A stretch of DNA of 53,918 bases from Mucidula mucida. Lineage: Eukaryota; Basidiomycota; Agaricomycetes; Agaricales; Physalacriaceae. Position numbers and translations under genes: made by a program. Positions within the stretch are counted from its first letter, which is position 1. The number at the start of each line of letters is the position of its first letter. The notes below the pieces were generated by a model. That model made no database searches. It saw only the letters and a program-made list of their open reading frames with translations, and was not told the DNA's origin. Location: positions 1 through 53,918 of the forward strand of contig JADNYV010000238.1 of assembly GCA_015501055.1 (NCBI GenBank). The letters run 5' to 3'. This document shows positions 23,051-36,231 of this stretch, piece by piece.

Positions 23051-26000
23051 ATGTCTGTCGCCGCGACGTCGTTCAAGCCTAACGGCCTGCTAGGTGGTGG
23101 TCTCGGGAATCCGTTCATGGATAGTGACGCCTCATCGCCAGGCGCTGGTCCCTCGACCGCCCAGTCATTTATGCCTACCGGACTTTTGTCGATGGCAGCA
23201 ACAAAAAACGCGTCGAAAACGCCCGAAGACGAGGATCTAAATGTGGAGGATGAGGAACTGGATGATGAAGCTTGGAAAGCTATGGGTGCGTGTTGAATAG
23301 CCGTCAAACACTGTTTGTTGATTGGCGTCTTCTCCAGATGAGAGTATGCCCTCAGAGGCTCAACTGGATGATATTCTATCGACAAAATCTATAAAGTCAT
23401 CCAGTAAGCTCAGACCAGTCCTGCCTACTGTCTACCAACGCTTGAATTAGCTTCCTTTCTGCCCACCGGATTGCTCGGGGCGGCAACTTCCTCGATCGCG
23501 CCTCCGCAAGGTTTGGCACCATTACGCCCCATAATGCTCGCATTAATCAATTTGAAGATGAAGAGCAACTTGCTGACCCGAGATCTTTCTTTGGTTCCGC
23601 GCCTTTGCTGACCAGCACCTCTCAACCAACCCCGCATCATACGAGCATTCGTGCCAAAACGTTCAACGGCAAGACGGTTTTCATCAGGAAGAAACACGTA
23701 TCTATCACCCCACGCAAGGTAAGGATGCTTCTTTTCCTCTGCAACTCACACATCAACGCGTTTCAGCAAACAACTCTGTCGTCCACAGGCATGAGAAACT
23801 TGCTTGATGTTCCAGTACACCGCATGGTAACACAACTAGAAACGGCCAAAGCTCAAGCTGCCAAGAGTAAGAACGCTAAACATGCCGCCTTTGCACCCGA
23901 CACCGAACATTCGTTATGGGTCGACCGTTATCGGCCTACCCGCTTCACGGATTTAGTAGGTAATGAACGCGTCGCGCGCGATATATTGGCGTGGATCAAG
24001 CAGTGGGATTACTGCGTCTTTGGGAAACGCAATATCAAGGGAAAGAAGAGAGCGAGAGACGACGAAAACGTCAACACTGAGGATGAATTCCGGAGACCGC
24101 AAGAAAAGGTTTGTTGGCGGGTTCTATCGTTAGGGACAATCTCAATAGTATTATAGATTCTTCTAATATCGGGCCCGCCGGGACTGGGAAAGACAACGAT
24201 GGCCCACGTTTTGGCTCAACACGCCGGTTACGAGGTGATGGAAATCAATGCCAGGTATGCTGAACCTCAGTGAAGAAACCAATCGGCCTCAACATCGTTC
24301 TCACAGTGATGCACGCTCGGGACAAGTCGTCGATGATCGAATACGACCAGCTTTGGAATCTGGCTCAGCCGTGGGGAGCTCGAAGCCGGTCCTGCTTGTC
24401 ATAGACGAAATAGACGGTGCTACTGGAGCCGGAGAGAATGTAAGCCACTTCAGGTGTCGGGCTGCCTGCACTCACACTCTTGTAGTCCAGTAGCTTCATA
24501 TACAAGCTAGTATCGCTGACGTATGACCGGCCTTTCAAGAAATGTGAGTTCAGATCCATTGACGATATGCCACTTGCTCATGTTTTTGTTAGCTCGCGGC
24601 GGAAACAAAGACCGTAACGCGAAGCGCCCAATACTTCGCCCGATTATTTGCATCTGTAATGATATCAACGCGTCTGCTCTCGTGAAGTTGAGGCCGCGCG
24701 CATATCAGATCCGTTTACAGAGACCGGCGGATATTCACACAGTCAAAAGGTTAAAACAGGTCTGTGAGACTGAAGGTCTCCGGGCGGATAGTCGTGCACT
24801 ATCTGCACTCGTAGGCATCGCAAAGGGCGATCTTCGAGGTTGTCTCAACACTCTCCAGGCGAGAACGAGTCCTTACGTTCCTTTATTGGCATACTCATTT
24901 GCCTGTAACAGTTCATCAAGGCCCGCAACGAAGACGTGAGCGAAAATGTCATTCGTAAAGCAACGAGCGGCATGAAGGAAGGCGACACGTCGATTATCTC
25001 TGTGTTGACCGACATATTCTTTCCGCTGTCCAAGAAGCGTGTCAAGGAGCTAGGCCTGACTGACGAGGAAGAGACGAAGTTTGTTGGCCGCCTGAGTCGA
25101 CTAATTGACTCCTGTGGGCGCGATAGCAGTATTGCAATTGGTACGTGTGCCCGAGCTTACGGATTCCATAAGCCTAAATCGCCCCCACACAGCATGTTTC
25201 TCTCATTATGCTCACCTGCGGCAATACGACGCGGACTTCAGCAGGTATCATAAGGCGAACGAATGGCTCATGACTTTCGATCGTCTATCATCAGCCATGT
25301 ATTCAGAGGGCGAGTTTGCGTTGAACCAATATCTTCCTTATATGCTCGTTCCGTTCCACCATCTATTCCAAGAGCGTGGAGGTCCCCGAATCGAGCGTAA
25401 CCAGACTGACTGGGAGGTACGACACGAGTGTTGTGTCACGTTCCGTTGAGTTGACGTCGTCCCTAATAGGTTCTACAAACGACTAAAGCCAACGAGGAGA
25501 TTTATAAGTCATTAGGCCGCTGCCTGCAAACGGCAAGCACGAGACACGGAGGCGACTTCCGACACCTCGTCGGCACTCCAATAATGCAATTGGAGTTCGC
25601 ACCGTACCTCAACCGTATAATATCACCCCCATTGCGTCCGGTCAGTAACTCATGTCGTTTGCATTGAACGGCTTCCAATTAGTACTGCAGGTCAACTCGC
25701 AGATCATCAAGCAAGAGGAACGAGCAGTGTTACAACGCCTGGTATCCATTATGACTGCACTAGATCTACGATTCGTGCAGGAGCGCGCGGAAGATGGTCA
25801 ACTAACTTACCGGCTGGACCCGTAGGTCATTTCACCATTCATGGAATTCTCATTAAGACTTTTGTAGAGCTATCGATGTCTTCATTACCTACGATGACAA
25901 GAGAGCGTCTGATATCAGCCTGTCGCGATATGCCGTCCGACACCTGGTAGCTCAAGAAGTAAGTGTTGAACCAAGATATAATTTATGATGCTCATTATGG

Positions 26001-26471
26001 CAGGTCGACGCCGAGATTGCTGCGAGAAGTACCGAATACATTGAAAAGGGGAAGAAAGGAAAGCATGCAGACATGTTCGGAATGTCGGTCTTCTGTTGAA
26101 CCCTGCGGCGCACCATATGCTGACAGTCAACTCAGGTCGAAGAAAGTGGGGGATCGGCCGAAGTTTCCGAATAAGCCATCCAACGAGGAGCAGGATGACT
26201 CAACGCCAGCCAGCAAACGTCTGAAGACTTCTGAAATGGATATAGCTGACAGGGTGCGTAACCTTGCGCCATTCGAAGTCTCGTTAGTGCTGAGGGTGGA
26301 ATGCAGCCACCAACTGACTTTTTTGGTCGTCCGATTATGGTGAAGACTGGCACCAAGAGCACTATACTGGGAGTCAAGTCTAAGGAGAAGAAGTTCCGCA
26401 TCGCGTACAAGTATGCTGAGGGTAACACGTCCGCTGTTCGGAAACCCGTCAAGGTGGGGGCTTTCGTCTAA
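23051..26471 (+). CDS. CTF18: Ctf18, alternative clamp-loader large subunit
   Basis: Ctf18 replaces Rfc1 in the RFC complex that loads or unloads PCNA and supports sister-chromatid cohesion and checkpoint signalling. The N-terminus ([16 protein letters not shown]) has repeated F-x-P-T-G-L-L segments and an acidic patch. [20 protein letters not shown] (about 23908) opens the AAA+ domain; Walker A is GPPGLGKTT (about 24173), Walker B VIDEID (about 24400). The sensor region ([11 protein letters not shown]) and the RFC-type C-terminal region follow. The tail has PTDFFGRPI and [20 protein letters not shown], the Ctf18 C-terminal motif region that binds Dcc1/Ctf8 in known complexes. About a dozen short introns splice in frame, one with a less usual donor (gtcggt, about 26073). 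The stop is TAA at 26469. No break was found. Confidence 0.93.
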
Positions 26472-27654
26472 GCGACCAGTGCAACGCGGGCTCCGGCACG
26501 TGTAATACACAGACTATCTATAGCTTATGTTCAACCGCAATGAAATGGTGTACTATTCTTCGTGAGCTCTTTCGTTCATCAGTGGATAGAGGTTCTTGGT
26601 TTTATCGCGGTCACATGATCATTCTTACCAGATCCTTCGAGCCAGTCTTCCTTTGATTTGGATAAGTTACTCGACTTGCGCATGTCTGCACAATCTCTTC
26701 GATTCTGACGACAATGTTGCCTCGGTGATGGTGGGTGCTGTTTCTACTGACGCCGACCGAATCGTGTGCTCTGGATATCTATGCGCTTGGCGGATGAAAA
26801 AAACAAGGTTCTAGCTTTGATATACTTGTCGTACGCTGACCCGTTTCCGCCGTCTTCGAAGTGGAAGCCCCCTCTGAAGGTTTCCGTTCCCCCTGGAGGT
26901 GCCGCCGGCTCCTTCAGAGCTTCTCCTCCCAGTGGAGATGGCGACCTGGAGCTGTGCGTGGGACGCCACGTCCGAGTCTCCACTCGCTATGGGATTGCCA
27001 ACCATCTCCAGCAAGTCAATGGTGCCCGTAGCGGCCTGGGTAAGTCACGCCTTTGTTTCATTCTCTGGAATGATATACTTCAATCTTAGCGGAATGCACA
27101 ATACAAGCGACATTGCCAGTCGTGCACTATGTAAGGCAAGTCGACGGCTATCCAATGTTCTTTGACCCCTCAGTACTCCACGAAGCGCTTTTTCTAGAAT
27201 GGCGCTTCCTTAAAACCGTCTTTTCACGTTCTTGGGGCGCGCTCCTAGGATATGTTGAGTTCTTAAACTGGCACTATCTTCCGCTTGGTACTCACTACGC
27301 CCATCCGCATTCCGCATCCATCTCAAGCCTTATAGTCTTAGTCTAGTTCATCAGCGGCTAGCCCTACGAGGTTCCGATCAGCTCGGCGGGTACCGGATCG
27401 TCCCCCCCCCCGCATCTTTTCGACGCGCTTGGGCGGCCCTGCGATCACCCAATTTGATCCTCTTCGCCCTCGCCCAAATTCAAACACGCAGTTACCGGAG
27501 TCGCCAACGGAAAAAACCATGTGTGTCGAGGAATAACGCTATTTATGGCACACGACATGGAGCGGATGTAATAAAAGGAACCCGTGTGGAGATCAAGTTG
27601 TCTGACAGAATACTCCCCGCGGCGAATTCAGTTTTCTCTTGCCTTCTTGCCATT
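26472..27654. other. Long intergenic region upstream of ammonium transporter
   Basis: About 1.18 kb without a convincing gene. Several open frames exist, but none splices into a family I know. A short stretch near 26700-26800 faintly recalls a deaminase but lacks zinc-binding residues. The region ends in the promoter of the ammonium transporter. It holds one GATAAG (26661-26666), the core of fungal nitrogen-GATA sites, and a run of 10 C at 27402-27411. GATAAG occurs by chance often enough that it is only suggestive. Confidence 0.4.
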
Positions 27655-29504
27655 ATGTCGCGTCTTGTGGGTGGAATCCGCGGTACGTGAAAATATCCAC
27701 CTTGTCCCCAAAGGCGTTCTGCTAAAACCACTTGTAGCCGTGGATGTTAGCCAGTATGTTGTATTCCGCTCCGCTGCTCTTCCGCCATTGACCAAATTTC
27801 CTAGGTTCGATCGAGGCGATGTCTCGTTCATCATCGTCGCGGGTGCCATGGTGTCCTTTATGATACCTGGCCTTGGTGCGGTCCTCTCTCCCTAACCCCA
27901 AAGCGCGCGCTCATCCTTCCCGTACGCAGCATTCCTCTATTCCGGCCTCGCTCGTCGGAAAAGTGCACGTACGTCTGTCCACCTCGCACCGATCCAAGAC
28001 TCTCGCTGAACACCACCGGCAGTATCTCTCATCTGGACGGTCTCAGCGAGTAACGCGATCACCATCTTCCAATGGTTTCTCTGGGGATACTCGTTGGCGT
28101 TTTCACCGACTGCCACGAACGGGTTTATTGGCAACCTTCGGAATTTCGGCCTACGCAAAGTGCTCGCAGATCCATCGCCTGGCTCGCCCTTGATTCCAGA
28201 CCTGCTGTATAGCTTTTTTCAGATGGAGTTTGCCTGCGTGACAGCGGCGATATTGATGGGTGGCATCGCTGAGCGCGGTCGCGTGTTCCCTGCGATCGTT
28301 TTTACGTTCCTGTGGTTAACGTTGGTGTATTGCCCGTTAGCCTGTTGGGTGTGGTCATTGAATGGGTGGGCCTTCACGTGGGGCGTTCTTGACTTTGCAG
28401 GTGAGCACGACATGTCGTGTTTTACGTGAACCTCATCTCATGGCTTCTTTCGCAGGCGGGGGCCCCGTCGAGATTGGCAGCGGTGTGAGTGGACTGGCGT
28501 ATTCCTGGGTCCTGGGGAGGAGACAAGAGAAGGAGCTCGTGAATTTCCGCCCTCATAATGTGTCGATGGTAAACCTTGGAACGTTCATCCTCTGGTTTGG
28601 ATGGCTCGGATTCAACGGTGGGAGTGCTTTCGGTGCCAATCTCCGTGCTATCATGGCCATATGGAACTCGATGTTGTCTGCGGCCTTTGGTGGGATGATC
28701 TGGTGTCTGATGGACTATGGGTTTGAGCGGAGATGGAGTATGGTGGGATTCTGCTCCGGGACCATTGCGGGACTAGTCGCGGCGACGCCCTCCTCTGGCT
28801 TCATCCATCCCTGGGGTGCACTCATCGTAGGTGTCGTCTCGGGTGCACTTTGTAATCTTGCCACGAAGAGTGAGTCACAAATGACATTTCATACTTCCCG
28901 TCAACTGATCTGTGACAGTAAAGTTTCTCGTTAGGATTGATGATGCCTTGGATCTGTTCGCAGAGCACGCTATCGGGGCATGATTGGCTTGCTCTTACCG
29001 CGTTCTCGCTGATGCAGATGTGATTGCGTTGGACGGTGTGAACACGTCCATCAATGGTGGCTGGATGAATCAAAATTGGAAGCAGCTTTACATTCAATTC
29101 GCGTATATTTGCGCGGCGACGGGGTGGAGCTTTGTTGTAACTGCCCTCTGGCGAAGGCCGTGGATTCAATACCTGGACTCAAACTCCGAGGATCGCCTGA
29201 GGACGAACATCTTGGTATGGACGAAATCGAGGTATGTCGTAAAAGTCTCTCTGGCCTACATCTCATTTTTTAGATTGGGGAATTCGCAACGGACTACATT
29301 GAGATTCGACGCGATTTCAACGAACTCATCGGCCCATACAATGCTAACGGCACCGCAGTCGTTGAGCACGTCGCCGCAGGAGATAGACATGGCCACCTCG
29401 AGCTAGACGCTGGTCTGCACCTGCACCCCCACGTATCTCATTCAGACAGTTCCAGTTCTCCGGAGACCGAGAACGGCAAAAGGGAAACCACCACAATAAC
29501 TTAG
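27655..29504 (+). CDS. Ammonium transporter (Amt/Mep family), frame broken in TM9-10 region
   Basis: Moves ammonium across the plasma membrane. The start was fixed by splicing: 27655-27682, a 16-nt microexon 27738-27753, and 27805-27875 give MSRLVGGIR-AVDVSQ-FDRGDVSF, then IPGLAFLYSGLARRKSA, the family's first membrane block. FQWFLWGYSLAFS, MEFACVTAAILMGGIAERGR, FILWFGWLGFNGGSA and GFIHPWGALIVGVVSGAL follow, then ADADVIALDGV and a His-rich cytoplasmic tail ending at TAG 29502. Within 28975-29009, where the family has a Gly-rich GLL-type stretch, the frame slips three times (runs GGGG, TTACC, TTCTC), each by one missing base. The frame is restored afterwards but leaves an in-frame TGA. Either a sequencing problem or a null allele. 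The gene is otherwise very well conserved. Confidence 0.9.
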
Positions 29505-29589
29505 ACGGGCATAAAAGGGCAATAATAATATCTATCACTTTTGTTGTATTATAGGAGTACAGAAAATAGCAAGTACGATAAATAGTTGC

Positions 29590-31489
29590 TCAACAGTCCC
29601 AGCCCAAAACAAAACCGTCTGGATGACGGGAAGGGAAATAGTACTCTCCGAGAGAGAGCTGTCTATCACGATCCTCTGAAATTTGAGGAGCGCATAAGGT
29701 AGAGCTGAACTCCTCATTTAAGAGGAGTTCGACGACGTTGCGCGAAGCAATCGTTTCTGTCTCCATCGTCGAAATGAATCTGGAAATACCATTAAGTTAG
29801 AACAAGCTACAGAGAGGTGACCAGACTTACGGCTCGAAGGCGTTGACGTAGTAGAAACCGGTGTCCAATTTCACAGGGGGGAAACCTTTCGTTGGCGGGA
29901 GAACAGGGTAGGCTTCCCACTAAAAGTCATTCGATTAACAAAAACGATACCGCATAGTGAAGATCATTTACCACTTTGCGATACACCCAGCCGACTTCGC
30001 CCTTGAACACGGTTTGCAGCCATTCATCTGATATTATCTCCTTGGAGAATATCTTCACGCCCCACTCATCGTCGGAAACCTTTCCATGGTAAGAGAGAGA
30101 ATTGAACTCGGGCTCCTTGCCACCCTTGCGGGCATTATCGTAAGTCGTAAGTATCATCGACGGTAGTTTTTCTGTCGGAGGAAGCCCGAGATACGCGGCG
30201 TCTATGCTGGGAGACTTGGTAGTGAGTAAGGTAACGTGTAGGTTGACATAAGGCTGTTCAGGTATTTGGGATGCAAGCGCCGGCGATAGAGAAATGCCTG
30301 TGGAGTGGAAGGGGGCAGCAAGGATGACCGCCTTGTAATTCTTGCTGCCCTGATTGCTCTGAACCGTCCAAGGTTGCGATGAAGACGCTTTTGAGGTGAT
30401 GCTCGTAACCTGCATATGATCAGTTACCGCAACATGTAGATTTCATAAACGAGCTCACGGCTGTGTTCAGGAATATGGTTGCGTTAGAGGCCTCCACAAA
30501 TTTTTCGAAGATTTGAAAGTTGCCTCCGACGACGCCTGCTGCGCCACCAGTAGCCATGGATACAGCGCCCTCCAGAGCATGAATCGCGTCGGCATTCTAG
30601 TGTACAGATTAGAATGCGGTAGAACACGTTTTCGGATCGTCATACCTGACCATAGTTTACACGCGACGCAGCTTCAATGACTTCAGATATGTATTTTGAG
30701 TGACTCCGTGGAGAGGAAGTATCGCTTGTTGTGCTGTTGAGAAACTCTGTCCAACCGAGAGATGAAGCAAGGTAGGTAATGTTATCCCAACGAGGAGATT
30801 CCGGTGTGTATAATGTGAGGAACTGCTTCAAGATATCACCGACACTATGTATGTGTGAGCATGTCGGCGTGCAATAACACTTATGCTTACATGCTATCCG
30901 TGCGCCTAGGCGACGTGAGGCCGTAGCGCCATATAAGTTTGAACATGTCCCACCAACCACCGCCAGACTGAAGTCTGATATTAGGATGCATAATAGAACC
31001 AATAGACACGCACCGAAAAGAGCAGCTTTTCACCATCCCAAACTCCCAAAGATGAGTCTTCCTTGTCGAAAGAGGTCCGTGTCAAGTTGAATTCATCCGT
31101 CGCGCGCCAAAGTTATGGTTTGAAGTACAAATATAGACGCTCCCAGTTCCAATGGCTCGTAGCTCTTGTCGTCATATGGATAGACAGTAATACTCCCTAG
31201 CAAATGAGCGACATTCAGAGCAAAAGATGGGCAGTACTCACGACCACCAATATAAGGTGCACTTTCATATATATCGACTTCGACGTTGAGTCCAAAACGC
31301 TCCTTTCGCCTTGGAAATCCAGAATGCAGCTGAGCTTCCACCCGCTCCAGCACCGATAATGGCTATTCTGGGCGTGGCGCCCGATACGTCCTCTGGGGTA
31401 AGGTCGGTCTGCAGGAAGGGGACTTTGAAGGGGAACTGGAAGGCGAGCGCAGCAGGTGAGGCAGCAAGCAGGACGCTTAGCAGGCGCAT
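29590..31489 (-). CDS. Prenylcysteine oxidase/lyase (FAD)
   Basis: Degrades prenylcysteine released from turned-over prenylated proteins, in the lysosome or vacuole, using FAD. The N-terminus MRLLSVLLAASPAALAF is a clear signal peptide. RIAIIGAGAGGSSAAFWI is the dinucleotide-binding GxGxxG loop, followed by VEVDIYESAPYIGG. Further blocks are LELGASIF, a WRYG-containing segment, HALEGAVSMATGGAAGVVGGN and SYHGKVSDDEWGVKIFSKE. The C-terminal LGEYYFPSRHPDGFVLGWDC precedes TGA at 29590-29592. At least seven short introns fit. The start at 31489 is chosen because the signal peptide begins there; the overlapping 31215-31574 frame is a shadow. Confidence 0.87.
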
Positions 31490-32397
31490 TTTGGACGGTC
31501 AACGTCGTGGTTAGAAAGTAACAGTAACCCAGGCTCCAGGCGCGGCGATGCGAATTTCGAAGCTCCGGCATCAATCGGCACCACGGAAATTACCGCCCTT
31601 GAATCTCGACTGTTCATGTCATAAGTACCTCCCCATATATTTCCCGTTTCACAGTGACTTTGTCAGTAAGATCTTACCAAATTGAACTTGTACCCCAGAG
31701 TTCGAGTCAAAGATAAATGCACGCTTCAGAAGACAGTCCTCGCCCAGTCATACTTCTTCGCACTTCACCAACATGAGGCTGAATATTTCGATGAAACACA
31801 TATGTTCGTAGAGATATGCGTGCGCTATTTCCTTCGTGGACATCACACCAAATAACTCAAGACCTACTGGCGATAGCATTTAGAAGACCACGGAGAAGCT
31901 CTGGTTACTAAAATTCTTGAGGCTGAGAAAGAGGATGGGTAATTATAATGGTAACCCCGGGGCCTCCCCCGGTCTGTATCGATATGTGGGAGCACCAAGG
32001 AGGGGAACTGAAGTTTTTGAAGACCGAGACCGAGTATTTGAGCATTCCAAGTACCGTAGCAAAAATGGTCTTCGAGGCTGTCAGTAGATGGACAGCGTTT
32101 ATAGGATCTTCAATTGTGCAGGCGATAAAGGCAGCATATTATTGGCATCGAGTCAGATGCGAGCTAGGCGTTATGATATGAGCATTGATTTGATTCTGAC
32201 CATCGTGGCGCGGCTGGTGAAAGCCATTAGAGGTTGAAAACTATATTCTGGGTGTAGATGATAGATGTAGGTGGATGAGGACGAATGGCGTTTAGAAGAA
32301 AGAATTGATCGGATCAATGCATCGCTTTTATCTCGACGACGTCACCACACTATAACTAACCTTTACCCTCTACCATCATCGGATTTGTCTACCACGA
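31490..32397. other. Divergent intergenic region
   Basis: About 900 bp between the prenylcysteine oxidase start and the fimbrin start. An open frame at 31948-32181 and one at 32271-32397 (in frame with fimbrin) show no recognisable family. The latter could only be a leader. I see no RNA gene or repeat. Confidence 0.4.
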
Positions 32398-34701
32398 TGG
32401 AGGCGCTAAGACTGCAAAAGAAATATCCAGAAGTCTCTCGCGATGAGATGTTTGAACTCATCAACCGCTTCAAGTGCGTCTCTGCCTCATCTCTTGACGG
32501 TGCTAGGGTCTCATTACAGCCAGCTCGATATCGACCGATTCACCAGGCGGGTCGATAAGACCGCTGTCCTACAGGCCCTGCAGCATAGTGGCGAGTCCTA
32601 CGACAATGCTCGCGAAACCCTTAAACACGTCAGTGTCGACTCTAGCGGCAAGGTTGAGCTAGAAGATTGGGTTGAGGTGCGGAATGAGATACTATGCTGA
32701 CTCCAATCTCATGTTTTCCGCAGCTCAACGTGAAACTGCGTACACAAGCCTCAGGAATTTCTACCAAGAAGGGAAAAGTGACTATGCAAGGATCCAACGC
32801 GAATGTCAGCCACACAATCAACGAGGATGAGCGTACCGAGTTTACCAACCATATCAACACTGTACGAGGCTGATCCAACTCTCCGATGGCTGTTCAATCC
32901 TCACTTTGATATCTTTAGGTTCTGGAAAATGACACAGATATCTCGGATCGTTATCCCATTCCAACCGATACTATGCAACTCTTTGACGAATGCAAGGACG
33001 GTCTCATTCTCTGTAAACTCATCAACGACTCAGTGCCAGACACCATCGATACTCGTGTTCTCAACAAGCCTACCGCTCGCAAACCCCTCAATGCCTTCCA
33101 GATGACCGAAAACAACAATATCGTCATTACCTCGGCAAAGGCTATTGGATGCTCCGTTGTCAACATTGGTTCCTCTGATCTTGCAGAGGGACGCGAGCAT
33201 CTCATCCTTGGGCTCATCTGGCAGGTCATTCGACGCGGTCTTTTGGCCCAAGTCGACATCAAATTGCACCCCGAGCTGTACCGACTCTGCGAAGAAGGTG
33301 AAAGCATCGAGGATCTGCTCAGGTTGACGCCAGATCAAATTCTTCTCAGATGGTTCAACTATCACCTCAAGGCGGCGGGCTGGAATCGGAGGGTCAACAA
33401 CTTCAGCCGTGATGTCAAGGATGGTGAAAACTACACGATTTTACTCAATCAGCTTAAACCCGCGGAATGTTCTCGTGCTCCGCTACAGACATCAGACCTC
33501 CGTACCCGCGCCGAACAGGCAAGTTTGTCATTCGTCTTACAGCTTTGATCTCAACAAGCTCCAGGTGCTTGAAAACGCCGAACGAATCGGCTGTCGCAAA
33601 TACCTCACCCCGTCGTCTCTCATTTCAGGAAACCCTCGTCTCAATCTTGCCTTTGTTGCAAATCTCTTCAACACACATCCGGGTCTCGAGCCTCTCACCG
33701 TAGAAGAGGCCAAGGATTACGGTGCGGTCGACGACTTTGACGCGGAAGGCGAACGGGAAGCGCGCGTATTCACTCTGTGGCTCAACTCGCTCAACGTTGA
33801 GCCTGGCGTGTTCAACTTGTTTGAGGACCTTAAGGATGGCTTAATCATCCTGCAGGCCTTTGACAAAGTCAATCCCGGTGTGGTCATTTGGCGACGGGTC
33901 TCCAAGCCTAAAGAAGGTCGTGGTGCTGGATTAGGTGCCTATGTCAGTGGCGGGGGAGATGAAGACGACGAGGACATTGGCATGGCACCTAACCAGATGA
34001 AACTCTCGCGGTTCAAGGCTGTGGAGAACACGAACTACGCCGTTGACTTGGCCAAACAGAACGGCATGCACATGGTGGGTATCCAGGGCGCTGATATCGT
34101 CGATGGGAGCAAGACACTGGTGTTGGGTCTCGTATGGCAGCTCATGAGGTTCGTACTCGCCTTTTCTATGAAGGATGGCTCCCACCTATCTCAACAGATT
34201 GAGCATAACAAAGACGCTGAGCACGTTGTCTAAATCAACGGGCGGAAAGCCCATTAGTGATACTGAGATTTTGAAGTGGGCTAATGCCACTGCGGCGAAA
34301 GCGTCGAATCCGGTTTCGTCGACGCGCACGATACGGTCTTTCAAGGATCCCTCTATCACGACTGGGCTGTTCTTCTTGGACCTGCTCGATGCCATTAGGC
34401 CCGGTATCGTTGACCCGTCGTTGGTAATCGCGGTCGCCGCATCCGGGGATTATGATGAGAGGAGACAGAATGGTATGTATTTTAATTTTCCAGCGACATA
34501 CTTACCAACTCCCATCAGCTAAACTTGCTATATCTATCGCGCGTAAGATGAACGCGCTCATTTTCTTGGTTCCGGAGGACATTGTCGACATTCGACCACG
34601 TTTGGTAAGCCTGTTGCCAACAAGACGAGGATCGGATTGCTGACTGTGGCTTGTAGATTATGACATTCGTTGGTAGTTTGATGAGTATCGCGAATCAGTA
34701 A
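32398..34701 (+). CDS. SAC6: Fimbrin/plastin (Sac6), actin-bundling protein
   Basis: Cross-links actin filaments, notably in endocytic patches. Start MEALRLQKKYPEV at 32398 matches the usual fungal N-terminus; an in-frame ATG at 32271 would add 42 unlikely residues. A degenerate EF-hand-like region (about 32400-32690) precedes four calponin-homology domains in two tandem pairs. Marks include DECKDGLILCKLINDSVPDTID, LGLIWQVIRRGL, LLRWFNYHLKAAGW, NLFEDLKDGLIILQAFDKVNPG, LVLGLVWQLMR and FFLDLLDAIRPG; the end is MTFVGSLMSIANQ. One intron (33519-33564) has a GC donor (CAG|gcaagt). The other introns are GT-AG and short. Complete, with no frame break. Confidence 0.95.
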
Positions 34702-34800
34702 ATTACGGTTGGACTTTGAAAGTGTATTTGTATTTTACATGTCGCAAGCCTGATTTTGGGTATTGAAATTGTATTCAAACGCATTCACTGCAGAGTAGCA

Positions 34801-36231
34801 CTAAGTATGCAGCAGTGAGCTCGACTTTGTCAGAAGGTCGTGCCACAATGCTTTTGGTACTATACCAATCCTTGTCCCATCGTCGCTTCCCATAAGATCG
34901 CCCCAATCTTCTGTGCCCTTGTAGATCTCACGACAGTAAAAGCCTACTCGACCAGCCTGTACCTGAACCCGCCATATTCTATCTTCATTATCCCGTGGGT
35001 TCACAAATGCACGCTTGTCAATCTGTTGTTGAAGATGTTCCCGGAGGGACCCAAGGAGTGTAAAACCGCGATTGAAAACACTCATGACATTCCACGGTTG
35101 TTCTCTAACGAACGCCAGACGAGCCAGGCGGGCCCTATCAAAGACGTTAACGTTAGATAGAACGTGCCCTTCTCTTCTCCCATACAGAACTTTCTGTATT
35201 CCCAGAAGAAGACAGTGCACCTGCCATTTCCTGAAATCCTGCTTTAGGCGTCTAGATGGTGGTATGAGTTTAGCGCCTGAGTGACTGAAAATAGAGAACG
35301 AACCGACGGCCGAAAGTTGTGACGGCTCTGTCCTTGCAGTGAGGATAAACATAGCAATTGAGATCATCAGTAAAGCTCCCTAATCAAGACGATTAGCTCT
35401 GGACAAGTAAAATGTGACTATACTAACCTTGCATCGCTCGAATCCTCGACGAAGTAAGAAGGCTCAACCCTCCAAGATGGCGCTTGATGACAGATGTGAA
35501 ATACCGATTATCGTCTGGAGGATGATTTACGCCATTTTGAGTGTATGGCTCAGTGAGAGCATGTATGAAGCCAGGTCGACTGTAGGGTCCTTCGTTACAT
35601 GGGGAAGAAACAAAAGAGAAAGAGGAAACGTACGCACAATACCGATTGAGGTCAGGCTGCTTTTTGACCGGATGGTCTAGATGGAGGAGTAGGTACAGCT
35701 TGCCCTGAACATAGGACGCGTTGAATATCCCGCGACCACGGAGTACACTGATAAATGTTTGAGTACCATTTTACAAGGAGTACGGCTGCGACGTACGCCA
35801 TCAGAGTACTGTCAGGCGCTATGACATCTGCTTGTCGCCAGCTGGAAGGTGTCCCATGCCATAGACACGCCGCCAACATATCATCGAGGTTGTGCAATTG
35901 ATACGCCTGTTTGTTCTGCGCGTAATAGTCCTCCTGGAAAAAAGGGTTTGCATCGCGTTGTGCAGCGTACTCTGCAAACATGGCGCGCAGGTCGATTCCT
36001 CTGATCCCCATCGCGTCGATATTTTTGAGTTGGCGCAGCATAGACGTGTCAAAATGAATTTCGGTAGAGCTGTGACGTGAGTAATATGCGACTTGAGAGG
36101 GAGTGTCCAGGATGACATCGTGTGTGCGTTTCTCCTTTGGTAGAGACAGGTATTGCCCGTGGGTTTTTGCAACAGAATGAGAATAAGAACGACGGGCTAT
36201 CAAGGTGGCATGCTGCAAAGGAGTGCGCATA
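34801..36231 (-). CDS. Unknown membrane protein, possibly mitochondrial
   Basis: I do not recognise the family. The chosen start (MRTPLQHATLIARRSYSHS, 36231) gives an Arg/Ser/His-rich, acid-free N-terminus like a mitochondrial presequence; an in-frame ATG at 36317 overlaps the divergent NPR3 start. A soluble part follows (RQLKNIDAMGIRGIDLRAMFAEYAAQRDANPF). TLMAYVAAVLL is then joined, by an intron from gtaaaa to gttcag (about 35704-35780), to GKLYLLLHLDHPV, giving one probable membrane span. A further exon carries ARPGFIHALTEPYTQNGVNH and IKRHLGGLSLL. The last third (RLKQDFRKWQVHCLLLGIQKVLYGRREG to QAGRVGFYCREIYKG) is basic. Splicing near 35290-35370 is uncertain: two frames are both open there. 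Confidence 0.5.

Noticed and set aside
26596..26814. Possible deaminase-like fragment
   Set aside because: A short stretch recalls the core of cytidine-type deaminases, but there is no His-Ala-Glu or PCxxC motif and no spliceable neighbour exon.
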